A DNA stretch of 14,910 bases from an uncultured Nitrosomonadales bacterium (GTDB taxonomy: Bacteria; Pseudomonadota; Gammaproteobacteria; Burkholderiales; Methylophilaceae), in NCBI GenBank assembly GCA_946481065.1, contig CAMLMA010000032.1:1-14910 (forward strand). The letters run 5' to 3'. The notes under the pieces are model-generated. The model was not told the DNA's origin. It was given only the letters and a program-made list of their open reading frames with translations, and searched no databases. Of the stretch, positions 8,197 through 14,910 are shown one piece after another. The first letter of the stretch is position 1. Each line of letters opens with the position of its first letter. A program made the position numbers and the translations under genes.

Positions 8197-8442
8197 ATGA
8201 ACGCTAAAGGGCAGATGCTACAAGACCCATTTTTGAACACCCTGCGCAAGGAACATGTGCCGGTATCCATCTATCTCGTCAACGGGATCAAGCTGCAAGG
8301 TCAGGTCGACTCTTTCGATCAGTATGTGATCCTGTTGAAAAACACGGTGACCCAAATGGTGTACAAGCACGCCATTTCGACCATCGTGCCTGCCCGCGCC
8401 GTCAGTATCCCTCCAGCCCATAGCAACAGTAGCGAAGATTAA
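8197..8442 (+). CDS. hfq: RNA chaperone Hfq
   Basis: Hexameric Sm-like RNA chaperone that pairs small RNAs with mRNAs. The 81-aa sequence contains the full Sm fold: Sm1 at about residues 21-52 ([20 protein letters not shown]) and Sm2 with the diagnostic YKHAIS (Tyr56-Lys57-His58). Proximal-face residues Gln9, Asp10, Gln42 and Tyr43 are present (numbering is one higher than in E. coli). The rim patch reads RKEH (17-20), compared with RRER in E. coli, so its positive charge is somewhat reduced. The C-terminal tail is short (about 13 residues after the core). AAGGAG precedes the ATG at the ideal distance. It is the first gene of the hfq-to-dmrB run, 6 bases before hflX, the same order as in many proteobacteria. 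Confidence 0.98.
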   Translation: MNAKGQMLQDPFLNTLRKEHVPVSIYLVNGIKLQGQVDSFDQYVILLKNTVTQMVYKHAISTIVPARAVSIPPAHSNSSED

Positions 8443-8448
8443 TGCGCG

Positions 8449-9576
8449 ATGTTTGATCGTCCGAGCGGCGGAAGCGCCGCTATCCTGGTCAGCGTCGATT
8501 TTGGCGAACCGGATTACGAGGATAGCCTTCTGGAGTTGAACCAGCTCGTTACCAGTGCCGGTCTTGAGGTAAAAGGGGTGGTTCAGGGCCGCCGCCCCAA
8601 GCCGGATGCCAAGTATTTCATCGGTAGTGGCAAGGCCGAACAGCTATCCAGTGAAATGAAAGCGGCGGACGCCCACATTGCCGTGTTCAACCATGACCTG
8701 ACGCCTTCGCAACAACGTAATCTAGAACGCTTGCTCGAGGCGCGTGTGGTCGACCGTACCGGACTCATCCTCGATATATTCGCCCAGCGGGCCCAAAGCC
8801 ATGAGGGTAAGCTGCAAGTCGAGTTGGCGCAGCTCGAACATCTTTCCACGCGCCTTGTGCGTGGCTGGACCCACCTTGAGCGACAAAAGGGGGGTATCGG
8901 CGTTCGTGGCGGCCCGGGTGAAACTCAGCTCGAGCTGGACCGCCGGATGTTGCGCGTGCGCGTCAAGCAGTTGCGCGAGAAGCTCGATAAACTCAAGCAG
9001 CAGCGCGGCATGCAACGCCGTTCACGCAGGCGTTCGCAGGTCATGTCGGTGTCGCTGGTCGGCTATACCAACGCAGGCAAATCCACCTTGTTCAATCGCC
9101 TGACACAATCTGGAGTCTATGCTGCGGACCAGCTCTTTGCGACGCTCGATACCACCTCGCGCAAACTATTCATACCGGAAGCCGGGCCGGTGGTGCTATC
9201 CGATACGGTGGGTTTCATCAAGCAGTTGCCGCATGCATTGGTCGAAGCTTTCGGTGCGACCCTGGAAGAAGCGGCCCAGGCCGATCTGCTTCTGCACGTC
9301 GTCGATACGGCGAGCGGTAACCGGGATGAGCAGATCCTGCAGGTGAACAAGGTGCTGGATGAGATCGGGGCCTCTCGCGTGCCGCAAGTCCTGGTGCTTA
9401 ACCAGATCGATCGTGTCGGCATGGAGCCGGGGCTGGAGCGCGATGAATATGGTAGAATTTGCAAAGTTCGTGTTTCGGCCAAAACCGGTGAAGGGATGCA
9501 CCTTTTGCGGCAGGTGATGGCCGAACATCAGCAGATCCTGGCAGAGCAGGCCGCACAGTACTCCGAGCTGGCCTGA
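8449..9576 (+). CDS. hflX: Ribosome-dissociating GTPase HflX
   Basis: Translational GTPase of the Obg-HflX superfamily that binds the 50S subunit and splits stalled ribosomes under stress. The N-terminal HflX domain starts with MFDRPSGGSAAILVSVDF. A helical linker contains the glycine-rich segment GGIGVRGGPGETQLE (148-162). The G domain shows G1 GYTNAGKS (205-212), G3 DTVGF (252-256), G4 NQID (318-321) and G5 SAKTG (343-347). G4 departs from the usual NKxD, with Gln at the Lys position. The length of 375 aa is shorter than E. coli HflX (426 aa) mainly at the C-terminus, within the family range. There is no strong ribosome binding site at the start, which is 6 bases after hfq, so translation may be coupled to hfq. 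The name (high frequency of lysogenisation) reflects linkage to hflKC, not proven shared function. Confidence 0.97.
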   Translation: MFDRPSGGSAAILVSVDFGEPDYEDSLLELNQLVTSAGLEVKGVVQGRRPKPDAKYFIGSGKAEQLSSEMKAADAHIAVFNHDLTPSQQRNLERLLEARVVDRTGLILDIFAQRAQSHEGKLQVELAQLEHLSTRLVRGWTHLERQKGGIGVRGGPGETQLELDRRMLRVRVKQLREKLDKLKQQRGMQRRSRRRSQVMSVSLVGYTNAGKSTLFNRLTQSGVYAADQLFATLDTTSRKLFIPEAGPVVLSDTVGFIKQLPHALVEAFGATLEEAAQADLLLHVVDTASGNRDEQILQVNKVLDEIGASRVPQVLVLNQIDRVGMEPGLERDEYGRICKVRVSAKTGEGMHLLRQVMAEHQQILAEQAAQYSELA

Positions 9577-9615
9577 CATCGCGGTATAGATTAATCATTG
9601 TTTTGGAGTTGATGC

Positions 9616-10794
9616 ATGGCAAACGATCCCGGCTGGGGCAACCGCAACAACGAAGGACCGCCCGATTTGGACGAGGTGCTGCGCCAATTCAGCCGCAAGC
9701 TCAGTGGCCTGTTCGGGCGTCAGGGCGGGGGCAATCAGCCCAGTCCTGACAACCGCGCCGTCGCGATCCTGCCGGTGATCGGGCTGATCGCCCTGATCTG
9801 GTTCGCCACCGGGTTCTATATCGTCGACCAAGGCTCGCGCGGGGTGGTCTTGCGTTTCGGCAAGCATGTCGAGACGACGATGCCAGGTCCGCGCTGGCAC
9901 ATGCCGTACCCGATCGAGAGCGTCACGGTGGTCAACATGGAGCAGGTCCGCACCATCGAAGTGGGCTACCGCTCGGCCGAGGGAGGCGCAGGGCGTAGCA
10001 AGGAGCTGCGTGAATCGCTCATGCTGACTGACGACGAGAACATCATCGACCTGCAGTTTGCGGTCCAGTACAACCTCAAGAACGTCGAAGACACATTGTT
10101 CAATAATCGTGGTGCCGAGGATTCCGTACGTGGCGTCGCCGAGACGGCCATTCGCGAGATCGTCGGTAAGAGCAAGATGGATTTCGCCTTGTACGAAGGA
10201 CGGGAAGAGATCGCTGTAGGCGCCAAGAAGCTGATGCAAGATATCCTCGACCGTTACAGCACTGGCATCAACATTGTCAGTGTCACCATGCAGAACGCGC
10301 AGCCGCCAGAGCAGGTGCAGGCAGCTTTTGACGATGCCGTGAAGGCAGGTCAGGATCTTGAGCGCCAGAAGAACGAAGGCCAAGCCTACGCTAATGATGT
10401 CATCCCTAAGGCGCGCGGTACTGCTTCGCGCTTGCTGGAAGAAGCCGCCGGCTACAAATTGCGCGTCGAGAATGAAGCCAAGGGTAACGCCAGTCGTTTC
10501 GAACAGGTGCTGTCGCAATATCAGCGCGCCCCCGAAGTCACCCGCCAGCGCCTCTACCTGGATGCGCAGGAGCAGATCCTGAGCAATGTCAGCAAGGTGG
10601 TGGTCGACCAGAAGGGCGGGAACAGCCTGCTCTATCTGCCACTGGACAAGCTCATGAGCCTCACGGGCACGAATCCGCCGACCAATAGTTCCACCTCGCC
10701 ATCGGCCGTGATGCCAAATACCGTCCTGCCAGAACAGGATCCCTCGCAACGTACGCGCGACGCTTTCCGAAGCCGTGAGCGGGAGAGCCGATAA
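9616..10794 (+). CDS. hflK: FtsH protease modulator HflK
   Basis: Inner-membrane SPFH/prohibitin protein that with HflC encloses the FtsH protease and limits its access to membrane substrates. It has 392 aa. A Gly/Asn-rich cytoplasmic N-terminus (MANDPGWGNRNNEG) leads to one membrane segment at about residues 48-70 (ILPVIGLIALIWFATGFYIV). The SPFH domain follows (VDQGSRGVVLRFGKHVETTMPGP begins it), then an Ala/Glu/Arg-rich helical region, DAQEQILSN and the Pro/Ser-rich tail. GGAG at 9605-9608 lies 7 bases before the ATG. The gap after hflX is 39 bases, and its stop overlaps the hflC start by one base (TAATG), consistent with stoichiometric expression of the two partners. Confidence 0.97.
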   Translation: MANDPGWGNRNNEGPPDLDEVLRQFSRKLSGLFGRQGGGNQPSPDNRAVAILPVIGLIALIWFATGFYIVDQGSRGVVLRFGKHVETTMPGPRWHMPYPIESVTVVNMEQVRTIEVGYRSAEGGAGRSKELRESLMLTDDENIIDLQFAVQYNLKNVEDTLFNNRGAEDSVRGVAETAIREIVGKSKMDFALYEGREEIAVGAKKLMQDILDRYSTGINIVSVTMQNAQPPEQVQAAFDDAVKAGQDLERQKNEGQAYANDVIPKARGTASRLLEEAAGYKLRVENEAKGNASRFEQVLSQYQRAPEVTRQRLYLDAQEQILSNVSKVVVDQKGGNSLLYLPLDKLMSLTGTNPPTNSSTSPSAVMPNTVLPEQDPSQRTRDAFRSRERESR

Positions 10795-11681
10795 TGAATG
10801 ATGCATTGATGAAAAACCTCGGAACGATTCTGCTGACCATCATCGCGGCCTTGCTGCTGCTCAGCCTCTCTGCCTTTACGGTAGATCAACGCGAATATGC
10901 GCTGGTGTTCAGGCTGGGTGAGGTGGTCTCGGTGAAGAAGGAGCCAGGCCTGTATTTCAAGGTGCCGATGGTCGAAAACGTGCGATATTTCGACAAGCGT
11001 ATCCTCACGCTCAATTGGGTCGAGCCTGATCGGTTCCTCACCAGCGAGAAGAAAAACGTGTTGGTCGATTCTTTCGTCAAGTGGCGCATCGTCGATCCGA
11101 TGAAATATTATGTGTCGGTCAAGGGCGACGAGCTCCAGGCTGAGCGGCGCCTGTCACAAACGGTGAATGATGGCCTGCGTGCAGAGTTCGGCAAACGCAC
11201 GATCCATGAAGTGGTTTCCGGCGAGCGTAGCAAGATCATGGAGATCCTGCGTCAGCGTGCAGACCGTGATTCGCGCCAAATGGGCATCCAGGTGCTGGAT
11301 GTGCGCCTGAAGCGTGTCGATCTGCCACAAGAAGTCAGTGAATCCGTCTATCAGCGTATGGAAGCTGAACGCAAGCGCGTCGCCAACGAGTTGCGCTCAC
11401 AAGGTGCCGGTGCGGCGGAGAAGATTCGCGCCGATGCTGACAAGCAGCGCGAAGTCATCATCGCGGAAGCTTTCCGTGAAGCCCAGCGTATCAAGGGCGA
11501 AGGCGATGCCAAGGCCTCTGAGATCTACGCGCAGGCCTACGGCAAGAATCCGGAATTCTATGCGTTCTACCGCAGTCTCGAAGCGTACAGGAACAGCTTC
11601 AAGAACAAGTCTGATGTGTTTGTGCTTGAACCGGATTCCGATTTCTTCAAGTATCTACGTAGCTCCGGCGGCAAAAAATAG
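10794..11681 (+). CDS. hflC: FtsH protease modulator HflC
   Basis: Partner of HflK in the SPFH complex around FtsH. The 295-aa protein has one N-terminal membrane segment (about residues 9-29, GTILLTIIAALLLLSLSAFT) with the SPFH domain in the periplasm (VDQREYALVFRLGEVV). Typical HflC features include VLVDSFVKWRIVDP, LDVRLKRVDLPQEVSESVYQ and the C-terminal FYRSLEAYRNSF with VLEPDSDFFKYL. GGGAG at 10781-10785 serves as ribosome binding site. The one-base overlap with hflK and the 12-base gap to the next gene support a single transcript. The family was first annotated as a protease, but no protease active site is present. Confidence 0.97.
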   Translation: MNDALMKNLGTILLTIIAALLLLSLSAFTVDQREYALVFRLGEVVSVKKEPGLYFKVPMVENVRYFDKRILTLNWVEPDRFLTSEKKNVLVDSFVKWRIVDPMKYYVSVKGDELQAERRLSQTVNDGLRAEFGKRTIHEVVSGERSKIMEILRQRADRDSRQMGIQVLDVRLKRVDLPQEVSESVYQRMEAERKRVANELRSQGAGAAEKIRADADKQREVIIAEAFREAQRIKGEGDAKASEIYAQAYGKNPEFYAFYRSLEAYRNSFKNKSDVFVLEPDSDFFKYLRSSGGKK

Positions 11682-11693
11682 CGCAGCGCGACA

Positions 11694-11879
11694 TTGAATA
11701 GCTCCTTACTCACCGCCTTCGCGCTCATGCTCATTCTTGAGGGCGTCATGCCTCTGCTGGCGCCCAAAGCCTGGCGCCAGACCTTCCAGCGCATGACAGC
11801 GCTAAAGGACGGCCAGTTGCGATTCATCGGCTTGGTGTCGATGCTGGGCGGTGTTCTGCTCATGCTTTTTCTGAGATAA
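11694..11879 (+). CDS. DUF2065 small membrane protein (YjeT-like)
   Basis: Conserved 61-aa protein of unknown function with two membrane helices, at about residues 4-22 (LLTAFALMLILEGVMPLL) and 43-60 (RFIGLVSMLGGVLLMLFLR). Between them is the conserved APKAWRQTFQRM...LKDGQLR loop. This matches the DUF2065 family, whose E. coli member YjeT is likewise encoded between hflC and purA. The start is a TTG with no evident ribosome binding site; the next in-frame ATG (codon 12) would cut into the first helix, so I kept the TTG. It fills the 12- and 5-base gaps between hflC and hisZ, so it is surely co-transcribed. A link to HflKC or FtsH is suggested only by position. Confidence 0.88.
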   Translation: MNSSLLTAFALMLILEGVMPLLAPKAWRQTFQRMTALKDGQLRFIGLVSMLGGVLLMLFLR

Positions 11880-11884
11880 CTGCC

Positions 11885-13039
11885 ATGCGTAACTGGTTAT
11901 TGCCCGAATATCTGGAAGATGTGTTGCCGGCTGAAGCCGAGCGTATCGAACAGCTTCGGCGTCGACTGCTCGACCTGTTCAAGGTTCACGGGTATCAATA
12001 TGTCATTCCGCCCATGCTCGAATACCTCGAGTCACTCATCACCGGCGTCGGTCATGATCTGGATCTGGCAACCTTCAAGGTGGTCGATCAGCTGACAGGT
12101 CGGCTCATGGGCGTGCGTGCCGATATCACGCCGCAGACAGCGCGCATCGATGCGCACATGCTCAATCACCAAGGGGTGAGCCGGCTTTGCTATGCGGGCA
12201 GTGTGCTGCGCACCAATCCTGACGGGCTTGCCCAGACGCGCGAGCCGTTACAGGTCGGGGCTGAGCTGTTCGGGCATGCCGGTGTGGAGAGCGATATCGA
12301 GATCCAGCGCCTCATGGTCAAAGCCCTGCAGGCGATCGGGATCCAGTCCCTGCACATCGACTTCAGTCATGTCGGGTTATTCGGTAACCTCATCAGACAG
12401 AACAGGATATCGGGGCAGCTGGAGCAAGCGCTCTATGGTGCTTTGCAAAGCAAAGATCAATCGGCTGTGCGTGTCTTGGCCAGTGATCTTGATCCTGTCA
12501 CGCGAGATGCGCTTTGCAGCCTGACCGAATTGAACGGTGGGCTTGAGGTCATCGAGGTCGCACGGCAGCGTTTGCCACACACTGCCGAAATCGCCAGAGC
12601 GCTGGATGACCTGGCGCAAGTCGGGGAAAGGCTGCTCGACCTCGGCGTCGATCCTTGTTTCGACCTCTCTGAATTGCGCGGCTATCACTACCATAGCGGT
12701 ATCGTGTTCGCGGCTTATGCTCAAGGCTACGCCGGGCCATTGGCCCTGGGTGGGCGATATGATGAAGTAGGCTCAGCTTTTGGTCGCGCGCGACCAGCGA
12801 CAGGGTTCAGTCTCGACCTGCGTGGTGTGGTCACTGCACTCCCGCCCGCAACGAGAAAGCCAGCCATCCTTGCGCCGGGGGTCCGTGATGCGGCGCTGGA
12901 CAACAAGATCGAGGCGTTACGTCAGCAGGGCGAGGTTGTGATCCAGGAACTGCCCGGGCACGAAGCGCACCGCGCAGAGCTGGGTTGTGACCGGCAGCTG
13001 GTGAAAGTCCACGACCAATGGCAAGTCAGCGCACTTTGA
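11885..13039 (+). CDS. hisZ: ATP phosphoribosyltransferase regulatory subunit HisZ
   Basis: Paralogue of histidyl-tRNA synthetase that assembles with the short form of HisG, activates it for the first step of histidine synthesis, and is needed for feedback inhibition by histidine. The 384 aa begin with RNWLLPEYLEDVLPAEAERIE, characteristic of HisZ. Class II synthetase core features remain: motif-2-like VLRTNPDGLAQTREPLQVG, then GAELFG (125-130), and motif-3-like GGRYDEVG (289-296). The anticodon-binding domain of true HisRS is absent or degenerate; the protein ends in a short alpha/beta tail instead. It lies between the DUF2065 gene and purA, as in several betaproteobacteria. Its partner hisG is not in the window. 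The alternative, a true hisS, is unlikely given the length and the lack of a full C-terminal domain. Confidence 0.95.
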   Translation: MRNWLLPEYLEDVLPAEAERIEQLRRRLLDLFKVHGYQYVIPPMLEYLESLITGVGHDLDLATFKVVDQLTGRLMGVRADITPQTARIDAHMLNHQGVSRLCYAGSVLRTNPDGLAQTREPLQVGAELFGHAGVESDIEIQRLMVKALQAIGIQSLHIDFSHVGLFGNLIRQNRISGQLEQALYGALQSKDQSAVRVLASDLDPVTRDALCSLTELNGGLEVIEVARQRLPHTAEIARALDDLAQVGERLLDLGVDPCFDLSELRGYHYHSGIVFAAYAQGYAGPLALGGRYDEVGSAFGRARPATGFSLDLRGVVTALPPATRKPAILAPGVRDAALDNKIEALRQQGEVVIQELPGHEAHRAELGCDRQLVKVHDQWQVSAL

Positions 13040-13087
13040 ACGCATTTTGAATTTCGAACAGATCAATCAGGTTATCGTAGGGAAAGC

Positions 13088-14410
13088 ATGCATAAGAACG
13101 TAGTGGTGATCGGCACCCAATGGGGGGATGAAGGAAAAGGCAAGATCGTGGACTGGCTCACCGATCATGCCCAAGGCGTGGTGCGCTTCCAGGGCGGTCA
13201 TAATGCCGGTCATACCCTCGTGATCGGGCAAGGGGCTTCTCAGAAGGAGTACAAGCTCAATCTGGTGCCGTCAGGTGCCGTGCGTGAAGGCATCATCTGT
13301 TACATCGGTAATGGCGTGGTGCTTGATGTCGGACATCTGCTGGACGAGATCGCCGGGCTTGAAAAAGCTGGCATCCAAGTGCGTGATCGCCTCAAAGTCA
13401 GCCCGGGATGCCCCTTGATCCTCGATTGTCACGTTAAACTGGACAAGGCGCGCGAAGCTGCACGCGGCATCGACAAGAAGATCGGAACGACGGGCAAGGG
13501 TATCGGCCCGACCTATGAAGACAAGGTCGCGCGCCGCGCGCTGCGCGTCTACGATCTGTTTTATCCGGAGCGTTTCGCCGAGAAATTGAAGGAAGTCTTC
13601 GATTACCATAATTTTGTGCTAACCCATCATCTGGGGGCCGAACCTGCCGATTACGAGGCTCAGCTTGCCAAGTCGATGTCGCAAGCAGAAGCGCTTCGCC
13701 CGATGGTGGCAGATATTTCTGCAGCCTTGTACGAAGCCAACAAGGCCGGGCACAACCTGCTGTTCGAAGGTGCCCAAGGGACATTGCTCGACGTCGACCA
13801 TGGCACTTATCCCTATGTGACTTCTTCCAACTGTGTTTCGGGGCAAGCTTCGGCCGGCTCCGGCGTTGGCCCCAACGCCTTGCATTATGTGTTGGGCATC
13901 ACCAAGGCCTATACCACCCGGGTCGGCGGCGGACCATTCCCAAGCGAGCTCGATATCGAAACCGAGGATTGTCCGGGCTACCAGATGTCGACCAAGGGCA
14001 GGGAGATCGGTACCGTCACCAAGCGTAAACGGCGCTGTGGCTGGTTCGATGCGGCGGCCTTGCGTCGCTCGGCGCGCATCAACGGGTTGACCGGACTGTG
14101 CATCACCAAGCTGGATGTACTTGATGGACTGGCGGAACTCGATATCTGTACCGGCTATGAGCTCGATGGCAAAGTCGTGGACATGCTCCCTGTCGGTGCA
14201 GATGATGTCGCACGCTGCAAACCCATCTACGAGACCTTGCCGGGATGGTCGGAAAGCACTTTCGGCATCAGCCAGTGGGAAGCCTTGCCGGCTAACGCAC
14301 GGGCCTATCTGAAGCGACTGGAAACGCTGTGCGAGGTACCGGTCGCGATCGTATCCACTGGTCCTGAGCGCGATGAAACGATCGTTATCCATCACCCATT
14401 CGGCGCTTGA
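13088..14410 (+). CDS. purA: Adenylosuccinate synthetase
   Basis: Catalyses GTP-dependent condensation of IMP with aspartate, the first committed step from IMP to AMP. The 440-aa length is normal. The N-terminal phosphate loop is [11 protein letters not shown] (9-19) with catalytic Asp14; the catalytic His is His42 in [10 protein letters not shown]. Further landmarks are [14 protein letters not shown] (IMP site), [22 protein letters not shown], the C-terminal [12 protein letters not shown] and [15 protein letters not shown] at 13079-13083 precedes the ATG. The 48-base gap after hisZ is the largest in the run but holds no convincing promoter. Its stop TGA overlaps the start ATG of the next gene by one base. 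Confidence 0.98.
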   Translation: MHKNVVVIGTQWGDEGKGKIVDWLTDHAQGVVRFQGGHNAGHTLVIGQGASQKEYKLNLVPSGAVREGIICYIGNGVVLDVGHLLDEIAGLEKAGIQVRDRLKVSPGCPLILDCHVKLDKAREAARGIDKKIGTTGKGIGPTYEDKVARRALRVYDLFYPERFAEKLKEVFDYHNFVLTHHLGAEPADYEAQLAKSMSQAEALRPMVADISAALYEANKAGHNLLFEGAQGTLLDVDHGTYPYVTSSNCVSGQASAGSGVGPNALHYVLGITKAYTTRVGGGPFPSELDIETEDCPGYQMSTKGREIGTVTKRKRRCGWFDAAALRRSARINGLTGLCITKLDVLDGLAELDICTGYELDGKVVDMLPVGADDVARCKPIYETLPGWSESTFGISQWEALPANARAYLKRLETLCEVPVAIVSTGPERDETIVIHHPFGA

Positions 14411-14910
14411 TGAAAGCCAGTGAAGAAAAGCGCCTAGCCTGGGCGCTGACTGGTTCCGGGCACTATCTGCGCGAATGTCTCGACATCATCCATGGGCTCG
14501 AGAACGTCGATCTGTATCTGAGCAAGGCGGCGGCAGAGATCCTGCAGCAGTACGGCTACCAGCATCAGGTTGGGCGCGTGTATCAGGACAAGACAGCAAG
14601 CAGCGTACCGGTCGAATTGTTCTATGAGGGGAAGTATCACACCTTGGTCATCGCTCCGGCCACCTCCAACACGGTGGCGAAGATGGTGGCCGGCATCTCC
14701 GACAATCTGGTTACCAATCTCTACGCGCAGGCAGGCAAGACCCGCGTACCTAGCATCGTGTTCGCCTGCGATACCGAGCCTGAGCTGGAATCCGAAGCGC
14801 CGCGTGACAATCTCGTCAAAGTCTATCCGCGTCGCATCGATCTTGAAAACATGGAGCGACTCAAAACATTTGAGGAGACGACCGTGGCTGGCGATATGCG
14901 ACAGCTCGAT
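14410..14910 (+). CDS. dmrB: Dihydromethanopterin reductase-like flavoprotein (DmrB/AfpA family), partial
   Basis: FMN-binding flavoprotein cut by the window end after 167 codons. The family includes archaeal flavoprotein AfpA and bacterial DmrB, which reduces dihydromethanopterin to tetrahydromethanopterin, the C1 carrier used in formaldehyde oxidation by methylotrophs. Seen: an N-terminal WALTGSGHYL (11-20) resembling the FMN phosphate loop, then YLSKAAAEILQQYG. Next is the flavoprotein-family motif APATSNTVAKMVAGISDNLV (82-101) and a C-terminal region YPRRIDLENMERLKTFE typical of DmrB. A tail that may bind Fe-S in some AfpA relatives is not visible here. The ATG at 14410 shares one base with the purA stop, implying translational coupling; no separate ribosome binding site is seen. 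A plain Dfp/CoaC-like or UbiX-like flavoprotein is the alternative, but the C-terminal pattern favours DmrB. Confidence 0.8.
   Translation, partial: MKASEEKRLAWALTGSGHYLRECLDIIHGLENVDLYLSKAAAEILQQYGYQHQVGRVYQDKTASSVPVELFYEGKYHTLVIAPATSNTVAKMVAGISDNLVTNLYAQAGKTRVPSIVFACDTEPELESEAPRDNLVKVYPRRIDLENMERLKTFEETTVAGDMRQLD

Noticed and set aside
9595..10806. 403-codon open frame on the minus strand across all of hflK
   Set aside because: It mirrors hflK exactly, has no recognisable domain and no ribosome binding site; long antisense frames are common in GC-rich coding DNA.
13040..13087. Separate promoter for purA in the 48-base gap after hisZ
   Set aside because: TTGAAT-like and TTAT-like hexamers occur but match the consensus poorly; any AT-rich stretch this size would show the same.
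13619..14395. 258-codon minus-strand frame inside purA
   Set aside because: Antisense shadow of a highly conserved enzyme gene, with no protein features of its own.

Overview
The window looks like ordinary chromosomal DNA of a betaproteobacterium, most likely a methylotroph of the Methylophilaceae (Methylobacillus/Methylovorus type). Two things point there. The gene order hfq-hflX-hflK-hflC-DUF2065-hisZ-purA is a betaproteobacterial arrangement. The last gene looks like DmrB, an archaeal-type flavoprotein linked to tetrahydromethanopterin, the C1 carrier used by these methylotrophs. Coding DNA is moderately GC-rich and densely packed. The genus call is an inference from gene content; no rRNA is present.

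Region 1 (39-5755, + strand) is a complete tripartite RND efflux operon: a lipoprotein periplasmic adaptor, a 1037-aa AcrB/MexB-type inner-membrane pump, and an OprM/NodT-type outer-membrane lipoprotein. The last two genes overlap by ATGA. No regulator gene is in view; it may lie before the window.

Region 2 (5756-6541) separates the two large blocks. It holds a SemiSWEET sugar transporter on the minus strand, convergent with the efflux operon. Beyond it are a long imperfect inverted repeat, a terminator-like hairpin with a T-run, and a weakly supported small ORF with a good Shine-Dalgarno site. Together these leave room for an undescribed small RNA.

Region 3 (6542-7942) is gltX, glutamyl-tRNA synthetase. 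It has kept only half of the zinc-binding residues known from E. coli. The 254-base gap after it carries the putative hfq promoter. On its minus strand there is a short peptide resembling the start of a cbb3 oxidase CcoN subunit, possibly a gene relic.

Region 4 (8197-14910, + strand) is one tightly packed, probably co-transcribed series: hfq (RNA chaperone), hflX (ribosome-splitting GTPase), hflK and hflC (membrane partners of the FtsH protease), a DUF2065 small membrane protein, hisZ (regulatory subunit of ATP phosphoribosyltransferase), purA (adenylosuccinate synthetase) and dmrB, cut by the window end. Gaps run from a one-base overlap to 48 bases. The group joins RNA-level regulation, membrane protein quality control, ribosome rescue, histidine and purine synthesis, and at its end a C1-cofactor gene. 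I saw no mobile element, CRISPR array, rRNA or tRNA. I saw no clear novel multi-gene system; the best leads are the 6119-6216 RNA-like structures and the coupling of dmrB to purA.
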